From NCBI RefSeq assembly GCF_018613725.1, contig NZ_JAGGPS010000004.1, forward strand, positions 213,335-263,600: DNA of 50,266 nucleotides, written 5' to 3'. Position 1 is the stretch's first letter. Every line of letters begins with the position of its first letter. A program made the translations under genes and the position numbers. Under the pieces are notes generated by a model. That model was not told the origin of the DNA and searched no databases. It saw nothing but the letters and a program-made list of their open reading frames with translations. Shown here in pieces: positions 31,493-39,205 of the stretch. This DNA comes from Hymenobacter sp. ISL-91. Its GTDB lineage: Bacteria; Bacteroidota; Bacteroidia; Cytophagales; Hymenobacteraceae.

Positions 31493-34267
31493 CTATTGCA
31501 AGTCGAAGCGCAGGCCCAGGTAGCCGAGGCGACCCACCTGCGGGCCGCCGAATACCTGCGTGTTGTTGGTATCGAAGGCGTTGGAAATGCCGGCCTGGAA
31601 CGTGGTGCCCCACTTCGGCACCAGGTAGCCCAGGTAAGCATCGGTGGTGCTGTAGTCGCGGATGCGGCCGACGGCGAACGGCATTTCCTGCAGATGGCCC
31701 TGCACCCAGCGGTAGTTTACCGAGTAGCTCAGGTTGCTGAGCTGGCCGTTGGCCCCTACGTTGTACTTGTGCTTGGGCGTGTTGAAGAACGTCTGGAAGC
31801 CAGCGGGCAGGTTGCTCTTGTCGATGACGTTGAGCGAGTAGTTGCCGGTCAGGTTAAAGCCGCGGTTGAAATAATACGTCAGGCCCGCCGTAACGCCCTG
31901 AGTTTTCACTTCCTGGTTGCTGTTTGCATACGTGTACAGCACACGGGTGGGCTTGCTCTGATCGGTGTAGAGCGTCGGGTAGCCTTCCTGCAGCTGCGCT
32001 CTGGTTGGCTGGCTGCCATCGGTGTTGCCAACAAACAGCTGGCCCCCAATAAACCCATCGTAACGGCTCCGGAAATAGCTTACGTCGGCGTATAGGTTGG
32101 CAAACAATGCCCCTTTGTAGCCGATTTCGGCCGTTTTCACCTGCTCCAGCTTTAGCGGGCTGATGTTGGCCTCGTAGGTTTTCAGCAGGTCAGGATTGGA
32201 AACGCCCGCGCCAAACGTTTGGGGCGAGGCAAACAACGCTTCGTTGTAGCCCCGGAAGCCGTTGGCGGCGTTGCCCAGCAGTACGGCGTTGCGAATGTCG
32301 CTGTACAGATGCTGCTCCAGCTGCGAGGGCGAGCGGAACGCCTGCCCGTAGCTGGCGCGGAAGTTATGCTGCTTGTTTTCACCCAGCGAGTACACGGCGG
32401 ATGCTCGGGGGGAGAAAGACGGCTTAAAGTTCTTGAACTCATCGACCCGGCCGGCCAGCGCCAGTTTCAGGCGCTCCTGAAATACGGTTTGGGTGAGCTG
32501 GCCATAAACACCATACTCATAGTTTACAATGCGCTTGCCATCCCGATCAGCGAACAGCAGGCCATCGGAACCCAGCCGGTACTGGCGGTAGGCCCCACCC
32601 ACTACCAGGTTGGTACCCGCTTCGCCGAGCATAAACTGCCGCTGCGCACTGATGTCGTGCAGGTAGGAGTTGAAGTACTGCTGCGCGCCGGTACTTGGGC
32701 TTCGGTCGCCGATAATGCGGTTACGCAGGGTGGCAAAGCGCGGATCAGAGGTTTTGAGCTGGGTGCTGTTGGCCGCCGACTGCGCCGCCGCCAGCGCCGC
32801 ATCGGGTGCCAGACCGGCTTGGCGAGCCTGGCTGTAGGCGGCGTTGTAGGTGGCGTAAAACAGGTTCTGGTAGCTGACGCTTCCGCCTTCGGTAGTGGGC
32901 GACTGCTGAATGAGGGCGCCCAGCTGGTTGAATTCGTAGGTGTTGCCGGAGAAATCCTCCGTGCTGTACAGGCGCAAAAACCCTTTGCTGCTCTTCAGCT
33001 CGGCGCGGTACTGGTTCGAGCCCAGCCCCTTCACCCGGAAACGGCTCAGGTTTTGGTAGGTAGCAGTGCCCTCGGCGCGCTTGGCTTCTACGGTCAGCTT
33101 CAGGTCGTCGCGCAACAGGTACGAAACCGTACCCGCCAGGCGATACGACGACGTCCGGTTGTCTTTGGTAATCAGCTCCTGCTCGGTGAAGCCCGGCAGG
33201 TAGGCGGTTTTGCCGTACAGTTCGGGGTTGGTGCCGCCGGGCAGCTGCTGAAAAGGATTGAACGCGTAGCCTGCTTCGCCGTACCGATTCACGGCATTAT
33301 AGCCCAGCGGCGAGCCAGCCGGGTTTTCGGAGCTTTGGGTGGCTTCGTAGTTTTCAGCCAGCCAGTCGTCGGCTCGGAAGGCGCTGGCATTTATCTTGAA
33401 AGCGAGCTTCTCGGTAAGTTTTTTGGCGTAGCGCACCTGCCCGTCCAGCAAATCGCGCTGGCCAGCCCGCAGGCGCACGCTCAGGCCCTCATACACGAAG
33501 GGGTCTTTGGAATTGAACAGGATAACCCCGCTCAGGGCGTTGGCACCATACAGGGCCGAAGAGGGGCCGTGGATAATTTCGATGCTTTCCATGTCCAGCT
33601 CCGGAATACCCACCAGGTTGCCAGGGCTCAGGTTGAGGGAGGGCAGCTGGGTATCCATGTAGTCTACCAGCTGAATTACGCGCTCCGATTTGGCCGTATT
33701 GAAGCCGCGGGTGCTTACGCTGGTGAATAGCATGGAGGCCGAGCTGACATCGATACCCTTTACCTGGCCCAGGCCGCTCAGCACCTCGGGCGTGGTAATG
33801 CGCTCAATCTGGCGGGTCGAGAGCTTATCGACGGTTACCGGAGCGCGTAAAATGCTTTCCTCGATGCGCGAGGCCGATACGATGGTTTCGTTCAGTAGGG
33901 TGGCGCTGGGCGAAAGCCCTACATTCAGGGCCTGATCAGGTGCCTGAAGCAGTATTTCCCGGGTATCAAACCCTACGTAAGAAAACACCAGCGTTACCGG
34001 GCCATTGGCAAAGTCGGCGCTTACCCGGAAGCTACCCTGCTGATCGGTACTGGTGCCGATGAAGGTACCTTTGATGAAAACAGTGGCTCCCGGCAGGGGC
34101 TGCCCTTTATCGGTCAGGACCTGGCCGGATATAGATGCTTCGGCCAGGTTGGGAGCAACAGTGGCGCTGTAAACTGGAGAGGCTGCGGCAGCAGGAAACG
34201 CAGTAGCCGAGGCCAGTTGTGGCAATAGGGCCGTAGAGACCAGCAGCGAGGGGTAAAAAGACTTCAT
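31493..34267 (-). CDS. TonB-dependent outer-membrane receptor
   Basis: A 924-residue outer-membrane receptor. After the signal peptide there is a carboxypeptidase regulatory-like domain (ISGQVLTDKGQPLPGATVFI, about 45-120). Next is the plug, with the IEIIHGPSSALYGANALSGV motif, and then a long beta-barrel with repeated aromatic strand ends. The last residues YLGLRFDLQ form the usual C-terminal strand, although the terminal residue is Gln rather than Phe. No SusD partner is adjacent, so a siderophore, cobalamin or metal substrate is more likely than a glycan. The ATG at 34267 starts the signal peptide. Confidence 0.93.
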   Translation of the reverse strand: MKSFYPSLLVSTALLPQLASATAFPAAAASPVYSATVAPNLAEASISGQVLTDKGQPLPGATVFIKGTFIGTSTDQQGSFRVSADFANGPVTLVFSYVGFDTREILLQAPDQALNVGLSPSATLLNETIVSASRIEESILRAPVTVDKLSTRQIERITTPEVLSGLGQVKGIDVSSASMLFTSVSTRGFNTAKSERVIQLVDYMDTQLPSLNLSPGNLVGIPELDMESIEIIHGPSSALYGANALSGVILFNSKDPFVYEGLSVRLRAGQRDLLDGQVRYAKKLTEKLAFKINASAFRADDWLAENYEATQSSENPAGSPLGYNAVNRYGEAGYAFNPFQQLPGGTNPELYGKTAYLPGFTEQELITKDNRTSSYRLAGTVSYLLRDDLKLTVEAKRAEGTATYQNLSRFRVKGLGSNQYRAELKSSKGFLRLYSTEDFSGNTYEFNQLGALIQQSPTTEGGSVSYQNLFYATYNAAYSQARQAGLAPDAALAAAQSAANSTQLKTSDPRFATLRNRIIGDRSPSTGAQQYFNSYLHDISAQRQFMLGEAGTNLVVGGAYRQYRLGSDGLLFADRDGKRIVNYEYGVYGQLTQTVFQERLKLALAGRVDEFKNFKPSFSPRASAVYSLGENKQHNFRASYGQAFRSPSQLEQHLYSDIRNAVLLGNAANGFRGYNEALFASPQTFGAGVSNPDLLKTYEANISPLKLEQVKTAEIGYKGALFANLYADVSYFRSRYDGFIGGQLFVGNTDGSQPTRAQLQEGYPTLYTDQSKPTRVLYTYANSNQEVKTQGVTAGLTYYFNRGFNLTGNYSLNVIDKSNLPAGFQTFFNTPKHKYNVGANGQLSNLSYSVNYRWVQGHLQEMPFAVGRIRDYSTTDAYLGYLVPKWGTTFQAGISNAFDTNNTQVFGGPQVGRLGYLGLRFDLQ

Positions 34268-34306
34268 ACGAGTGAAAGTGCCCGGGGGCGTGTGTAATGG
34301 GGGGCA

Positions 34307-34314
34307 CAAACGTA
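34307..34314 (-). promoter_or_regulatory. -7 box TACGTTTG for the TonB receptor gene
   Basis: A perfect TAnnTTTG match on the minus strand, 40 bp before the ATG. The -33 element is unclear. Confidence 0.5.
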
Positions 34315-34463
34315 GGCTGCCACCGAGCAGTAGCACTGTATTTTTCGATGAACATGGTATAAATCCGGGCAGAACTTAGCTTTAATGGTTTTGCCGCTAA
34401 GCTGCCGGCTCTGCCGGTTTCCCTGCAGCGCACCCTGCAGCCGGTTGCGCCGTATGGGTACGC

Positions 34464-34883
34464 ATGCCGAACCTGACCAACCCCGAACTGGCCTTCGTGC
34501 TGGCCCGCCTGCTGCTGGGCGTAAATTTTCTTATGCACTGCCTGGTGCGCCTGCCTAAGCTGGCGGGCTTTCGGGCGGGCCTGGTAAAACAATTCGCGGC
34601 TACGCCCCTGCCCGCGCCGCTGGTAGACGTATTTGCTGCCGTGCTACCCTTCGTGGAGGGCGGCATTGGGCTACTATTGCTGCTGGGTCTGTTTACCCGC
34701 CCGGCGCTGGTAGCGGCTATGCTGGTGATGACAAGCCTGGTGCTGGGCAGCAGCCTGCTCGAAGAATGGGCAACGGTCGGTTCGCAGATGGTCTACGGCC
34801 TGTTTATTTTCGCCCTGATTCTGTATTGCCAGCACAACCGCCTGTGCCTCGACCGGCGGCTTAGTCGCCCAGAGGCAGTGTAG
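34464..34883 (+). CDS. DoxX-like membrane protein
   Basis: A 139-residue protein with four predicted membrane helices: ELAFVLARLLLGVNFLMH near 8-26, then segments near 55-75, 80-98 and 108-125. The layout and the RLLLGVNFLMH start resemble DoxX/DoxD family proteins. These are linked in some organisms to thiosulfate:quinone oxidoreductase or redox stress, but most are uncharacterised. No quinone or thiosulfate gene is adjacent. It is followed closely by the RAYT gene. Confidence 0.8.
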   Translation: MPNLTNPELAFVLARLLLGVNFLMHCLVRLPKLAGFRAGLVKQFAATPLPAPLVDVFAAVLPFVEGGIGLLLLLGLFTRPALVAAMLVMTSLVLGSSLLEEWATVGSQMVYGLFIFALILYCQHNRLCLDRRLSRPEAV

Positions 34884-34933
34884 CGGCGCCAAACAGGTTG
34901 AGGGCGGCCTACCGAACGGTGGGCCGATTTTGC

Positions 34934-35563
34934 ATGCGCAGTGTTCCGATTTATCTTTCTGCCTGCAAACCTGTTACACCTGCCGTGGCCGCCAACGAAA
35001 CCATCTTACTGACCTTGCGCCTGGCCGGCTCGGTGCCCGCCCGCGCTGGCCGCGAGCTACACGCCCGCCACTTGGCCGCCCAGGCCGCCGCCCGCACGGC
35101 CCCCAACCCCGCCGCCGCCGGCCGCCTCGCCGAAAAGCAGTTCTTCGCCGCCTTCGATACTTTGCTGGACGCGCACTCTGTGGGGCCCGACTACCTGGGG
35201 CGCGAGAAAATAGCCGAACTGGTCGCCGGCGAGCTGCTGATGCTGGAGGAGCAGGGGTTGCGGGTTCCGGGCTTTGTGTTGCTGCCTAACCACCTGCATG
35301 CCGTGCTGGTGCTGCCAGCGGCGGCAGGCCTCTCGCTCTACAAAACTATCGAGCTGCTACACCAGCGCACCGCCGCCCAGGCCCGCCGCCTGCTGCGCGG
35401 CCAACTCCCGCCCGAGGCCGACTTCTGGCACCCCGGCGGCTCCCACGACTTGTCTATTCAGGATGAGACCGAGCAGCAGCGCGTACTGGCCTACCTGGCC
35501 GCCCACCCGGCCCGTTTGGGTTTGCCCGAGCGGTTTCATGAGTGGCCGTATGTGCCCGAATAA
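34934..35563 (+). CDS. REP-associated tyrosine transposase (RAYT, TnpA_REP-like)
   Basis: A 209-residue protein of the Y1/HUH single-stranded-DNA transposase superfamily. The HUH motif is in FVLLPNHLHAVLVLP (histidines 120 and 122). The catalytic tyrosine is Tyr187 in QRVLAYLAAHPARLGL, which aligns with the Tyr115 region of E. coli TnpA_REP as I recall that sequence (YIYINPVKHG). The typical FWHPGGSHDLSI segment precedes it. All catalytic residues appear intact. RAYTs are single-copy, not flanked by IS ends, and are thought to mobilise REP sequences. The REPIN copy C starts at the base after this stop. A TTG at 34898 is an alternative start. Confidence 0.85.
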   Translation: MRSVPIYLSACKPVTPAVAANETILLTLRLAGSVPARAGRELHARHLAAQAAARTAPNPAAAGRLAEKQFFAAFDTLLDAHSVGPDYLGREKIAELVAGELLMLEEQGLRVPGFVLLPNHLHAVLVLPAAAGLSLYKTIELLHQRTAAQARRLLRGQLPPEADFWHPGGSHDLSIQDETEQQRVLAYLAAHPARLGLPERFHEWPYVPE

Positions 35564-35572
35564 TGGAACGAT

Positions 35573-35667
35573 GTAGGGACGGGGCTTGCCCCCGCCCGCC
35601 ACCAGAACCGTCAAACGAAATCGTTGAAACGGCGTGGACGGCGGGCGGGGGCAAGCCTCGCCCCTAC
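35573..35667. repeat. REPIN-like element, copy C, next to the RAYT gene
   Basis: Inverted pair of GTAG-footed hairpins (35573-35576 and, on the minus strand, 35664-35667). The span is 95 bp. Palindromic flanks TGGAACGAT and ATCGTTCCA start at 35564, one base past the RAYT stop, and end at 35676. It lies between the convergent RAYT and EamA genes. Confidence 0.87.
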
Positions 35668-35683
35668 ATCGTTCCATCACGTT

Positions 35684-36637
35684 CTACTTAGCCCGGTGGA
35701 TGATAGCGACGCTGATCAGGATAATCACCATGCCCAGCAGGTGCCAGCCATTGAACTCCTCGCCGTCGAGCACTCCCCAGGCCAGGGCTACTACCGGAAT
35801 GAGGTAGGTATTGGAGGCCGCAAACAGGGCAGTAGAAGTTTGGATGAGCTTATTGAACAGCACCATGGCCACGGCCGTGCTCATGGTGGCCAGCAGGGCA
35901 ATATAGCCGAAGGCCGGCCAGGCGCCGGGCACGGTGGCCAGCTTGTTCAGAAACCCGGTACCTACCAGCAAAAATGCCAGCGCCGGCCCCCCTATAAAAA
36001 GCAGCAGCAGCCCCGTTACGGCCAAGGCCGGAATGTCGCTTAGGTGGCGCTTTATTACGTTCACGCTTACGCCGTAGCCCAGCGTGGCAGCCACAATGAA
36101 CAGGCCGTACCACGCGTTGCCGGTCCCGCCGCCGGGGGCCGTGCCGGCCGCGGCGCTGCCGCCCAGCACCATCAGCACCAGCGTACCGGCCAGGCCCAGC
36201 GCAATGCCTAACACTCGCAAACCGGTAAGCTTCTGGCCGAAAAAGGCAGCCCCTACCACCAGCGTAAACACGGCCGTAAGGGCGTTAAGCACCCCGGCCA
36301 AGCCCGAGGCCAGCCGAGTTTCGGCATAGGCGAACAGGAAGGCCGGTAGCAGCGTGCCCACCACCCCGCTCAGCAGCAGCCACTTCAGCTTCTCCCGGTT
36401 TACCCGCCCCAGGTGGCGCAGCGCAAACGGCAGCAGCAGCAGCGCCGCCACACTTACCCGGGCAGCCCCCAGCTCCAGGGCCGAAAACACCAGCAGCCCC
36501 TTCTTCATCAAAATAAACGACGTACCCCAGATACCGGCCAGCACCAGCAGCAGCACCCACGCCGTAGCGGTGGGCGCGGGCGGTGGCGACGCGGCAACGG
36601 TCGGCAGCGGGGTATGAGCAGGGGTAGTGGTGGGCAT
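35684..36637 (-). CDS. EamA/DMT-family exporter
   Basis: A 317-residue inner-membrane protein with about ten helices in two EamA repeats. Motifs include LAGIWGTSFILMKKGL in the first helices and LALFAYAETRLASGLAGVLNAL-like sequence in the first repeat; the second repeat ends LAWGVLDGEEFNGWHLLGMVII. DMT exporters remove small metabolites such as amino acids. The ATG at 36637 is followed by a Pro/Thr-rich cytoplasmic tail before the first helix. An earlier frame-open start is less likely. Confidence 0.88.
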   Translation of the reverse strand: MPTTTPAHTPLPTVAASPPPAPTATAWVLLLVLAGIWGTSFILMKKGLLVFSALELGAARVSVAALLLLPFALRHLGRVNREKLKWLLLSGVVGTLLPAFLFAYAETRLASGLAGVLNALTAVFTLVVGAAFFGQKLTGLRVLGIALGLAGTLVLMVLGGSAAAGTAPGGGTGNAWYGLFIVAATLGYGVSVNVIKRHLSDIPALAVTGLLLLFIGGPALAFLLVGTGFLNKLATVPGAWPAFGYIALLATMSTAVAMVLFNKLIQTSTALFAASNTYLIPVVALAWGVLDGEEFNGWHLLGMVIILISVAIIHRAK

Positions 36638-36673
36638 GGATGAGAAAGGAAGGGGTGGGAGCAGAATAAAAAA

Positions 36674-36770
36674 GAACGTCATGCTGAGCTTGCCGAAGCA
36701 TCTCTACCGCTTCGTTGAACGAAAGCGAACGAAGCGGTAGAGATGCTTCGGCAAGCTCAGCATGACGTTC
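36674..36770. repeat. 97-bp perfect palindrome, family 2 copy 3
   Basis: Arms of 43 bp (36674-36716 and 36728-36770) are exact reverse complements around an 11-bp loop. Each arm has GTAG next to GAGATGCTTCG and CTCAGCATGAC, as in the copy at 18146. The internal bases differ, but the changes are paired in both arms. It lies between dusB and the EamA gene, which are transcribed in the same direction. Confidence 0.9.
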
Positions 36771-36786
36771 CGAGGAACAGGTATGA

Positions 36787-37776
36787 TCACCCCACCAGCA
36801 CCGGCTCGGCAGCCGTTATTTCGTCGAGGATGCGGTGGATTTCCAGTGGGTCGTTGGTGTCGACAAGGCGGCTGCGCCATTGGCGGGCGCCTTCGAGGCC
36901 ACGGAAGTACTGGGCATAGTGGCGGCGCATCTCGAACACGCCGGCCCGCGGGCCTTTCCACTCCAGGCTTTTCTCGAAGTGCATGCGGCAGGCCTGCACG
37001 CGCTCCTCTACGGTGGGCGGGGCCAGCAGCTCGCCGGTGGCCACGTAGTGCTTCACTTCCCGAAAAATCCAGGGGTAGCCAATGGCCGCCCGGCCAATCA
37101 TGATGCCATCCACGCCGTAGCGGTTCTTGTACTCCACGGCTTTCTGGGCCGAGTCGATGTCGCCGTTGCCGAAAATGGGGATTTTGATGCGCGGGTTGTT
37201 CTTGATGGCCGCAATCAGCCGCCAGTCGGCCTCGCCCTTGTACATCTGCACCCGGGTGCGGCCGTGTACCGTGAGTGCCTCGATGCCCACATCCTGCAGG
37301 CGCTCGGCCACTTCCTCCACGTTTTTGGTTGAGTCGTCCCAGCCCAGGCGCGTTTTCACGGTTACCGGCAGGTGGGTGGCCTGCACTACGGCGGCCGTCA
37401 TTTCCACCATTTTCGGAATGTCGCGCAGCAGGGCCGCGCCCGCGCCCCGGCAGGCCACCTGCTTCACGGGGCAGCCATAATTAATATCGATCAGGTCGGG
37501 GCCGGCCTCGGTGCTCAAGCGGGCGCACTCGCCCATGGTGGCCACGTCGGAGCCGAACAGCTGAATGCCGATGGGCCGCTCGTAGTCGAATACATCGAGC
37601 TTCTGGCGGCTTTTGGCGGCAGCCCGAATCAGGCCCTCCGACGAAATGAACTCGGTGTACATCAAATCGGCCCCGCCCTGCTTGCACACGGCCCGGAACG
37701 GCGGGTCCGACACGTCCTCCATGGGCGCGAGCAACAGCGGGAAATCGGGCAGGGCAATGTTACGAATGTGGACCAC
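36787..37776 (-). CDS. dusB: tRNA-dihydrouridine synthase, DusB family
   Basis: A 329-residue flavoenzyme that reduces uridines in tRNA D loops using NAD(P)H. The N-terminal TIM barrel opens with LLLAPMEDVSDPPFR. The conserved DLIDINYGCPV stretch carries the cysteine of the active site. FMN-binding sequences LTVHGRTRVQMYKG and IFGNGDIDS follow, then MIGRAAIGYPWIF. The start is GTG. A short heptamer array sits just upstream. Confidence 0.93.
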   Translation of the reverse strand: MVHIRNIALPDFPLLLAPMEDVSDPPFRAVCKQGGADLMYTEFISSEGLIRAAAKSRQKLDVFDYERPIGIQLFGSDVATMGECARLSTEAGPDLIDINYGCPVKQVACRGAGAALLRDIPKMVEMTAAVVQATHLPVTVKTRLGWDDSTKNVEEVAERLQDVGIEALTVHGRTRVQMYKGEADWRLIAAIKNNPRIKIPIFGNGDIDSAQKAVEYKNRYGVDGIMIGRAAIGYPWIFREVKHYVATGELLAPPTVEERVQACRMHFEKSLEWKGPRAGVFEMRRHYAQYFRGLEGARQWRSRLVDTNDPLEIHRILDEITAAEPVLVG

Positions 37777-37785
37777 TTAGTTGGG

Positions 37786-37820
37786 AGCTGATAGCTATTA
37801 GCGGCTAGCTGTTAGCTTTT
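37786..37820. repeat. Degenerate AG-phased heptamer array
   Basis: Five consecutive 7-bp units, each beginning AGC: AGCTGAT, AGCTATT, AGCGGCT, AGCTGTT and AGCTTTT. AGCTGTT is the same heptamer as the GTTAGCT arrays, rotated. It lies upstream of dusB (minus) and of the CPBP gene (plus). Confidence 0.75.
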
Positions 37821-37935
37821 GATGGAGGGTGATGAAGCAGCCAACGCGGGCCTATTTGCGGCGGGCGCTGGTATTTTGCGCAAATTTACGATTAGTTAGG
37901 GGCCCGGCCCCATCCCATCCAACCCCGCCCCCGAT

Positions 37936-38985
37936 ATGAAAGGTTTCGTTTCAAGCCGGCTGCATCCGCTGGCTAACTTAGGGCTGCTGCTGATTCTGCT
38001 GGCCGTAACGGGTGTACTCAGCACGCTGCTGATTGCCATTATCAGCAACCTGCTGTATGGGGTGGGCTTCACGGCGCTGGGCAATGTGCAGCAGCAGCCC
38101 AGCAACTACGCCAATGGCTGGGAGGTTTCGATGCTCAGCCAGGGCCTGTTGCTGCTGGGCGGCTTTGGGGGCGCGGCGGTGGCGCTGGCCAAGCTTACGG
38201 GCTACGAGCTGCCCGACTACTTTACGCCCCGCCGCCGGGTGCCGCTGGGCTGGCTGCTGCTGGCGGCCGTACTCATTGTAGCCAGTATGCCGGCCATGAC
38301 GGTACTGATTTCGTGGAACGCCAAGCTGCACCTGCCCGAGGCCCTGGCCCATTGGGAGGAACTGGCCCGGCAGGCCGAAGCCACGGCCCAAAACACCATC
38401 AAGTACCTGACCCGGTTTTCGTCGCCGGCTCGCTTTGTAGTGGCGCTGCTGGTTATTGCCGTGGTACCCGCCGTAAGTGAGGAGCTGTTTTTCCGGGGCG
38501 TCATTCAGCGCAACCTCGTACAATGGACCAATTCGCGGCACGTGGGTATCTGGCTGGCGGCGGCCATTTTCAGCGCCATTCACTTCCAGTTTCTGGGCTT
38601 TTTTCCGCGTTTCGTACTGGGGCTGGTGCTGGGCTACCTGTACGAATGGAGCGGTACTATTCTGGTGCCCATGGCAGCCCACTTCGCCCAGAACGCCTTT
38701 CAGCTGGTGCTGCTATATGCCCAGCAGCGCGAGTGGTCGGCCACCGACTTCGACCCCGACTCGACAGAAGCGCTGCCCCTACCCTGGGTGCTGGCCTCGC
38801 TGCTGCTCAGCACGCTCCTACTCTGGTACCTCTACCAGCGTATGCAGCGCCCCTTCGCCGATGGCCCGCCCACCGAAATGCACACCCTGGGCCGCCGGGG
38901 CGTGGCCGTGGTGCACGCCACCGACGCCCCACCCCCACCCGCCCGCACCCTCAGCCACGATGGCGTGGATACAACCCATTCCTGA
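37936..38985 (+). CDS. CPBP-family intramembrane metalloprotease
   Basis: A 349-residue membrane protein with about eight helices. The ABI/CPBP motifs are present: EELFFRGVIQRNL with Glu-Glu at 182-183 and Arg187; the second motif FSAIHFQFLGFFPRF with His216; and the third AAHFAQNAF with His249. These are the catalytic residues of the Rce1-like family. The biological substrate is not known. The C-terminal tail after the last helix is soluble and His/Pro-rich. cdsA follows about 220 bp later. Confidence 0.9.
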   Translation: MKGFVSSRLHPLANLGLLLILLAVTGVLSTLLIAIISNLLYGVGFTALGNVQQQPSNYANGWEVSMLSQGLLLLGGFGGAAVALAKLTGYELPDYFTPRRRVPLGWLLLAAVLIVASMPAMTVLISWNAKLHLPEALAHWEELARQAEATAQNTIKYLTRFSSPARFVVALLVIAVVPAVSEELFFRGVIQRNLVQWTNSRHVGIWLAAAIFSAIHFQFLGFFPRFVLGLVLGYLYEWSGTILVPMAAHFAQNAFQLVLLYAQQREWSATDFDPDSTEALPLPWVLASLLLSTLLLWYLYQRMQRPFADGPPTEMHTLGRRGVAVVHATDAPPPPARTLSHDGVDTTHS

Positions 38986-39141
38986 GGTGCTGGCAGTGCA
39001 CTGGCAGTTGGTAGCTTTCGTGCTGAAATCCTATTTTCGCCAGGTACTACCTGTCAGGTTCCATATTTTGTGCGGAGATTGAGCCGCCGGCCCCTGCTTT
39101 GCCTGCCGGGCATTTTACCCTTCTATTCCTCAAAAGCGAGC

Positions 39142-39169
39142 AGCTAACGGCTGTCAGCTACTAGCCTAC
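39142..39169. repeat. Degenerate AG-phased heptamers before cdsA
   Basis: Four 7-bp units: AGCTAAC, GGCTGTC, AGCTACT and AGCCTAC. The array ends six bases before the alternative TTG start of cdsA. Confidence 0.6.
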
Positions 39170-39205
39170 AACACGTTGTCTGAGCCCGCCGCCGCCAAAG
39201 CCCCG

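Noticed and set aside
32219..33730. 503-residue plus-strand frame inside the TonB receptor gene
   Set aside because: It is antisense to a well-supported receptor, with no domain or start signal of its own.
34934..35676. Ordinary IS200/IS605 insertion sequence
   Set aside because: There is no TnpB gene and no separate left and right ends around the gene; one inverted hairpin pair lies only downstream and recurs elsewhere alone, which fits a RAYT better.
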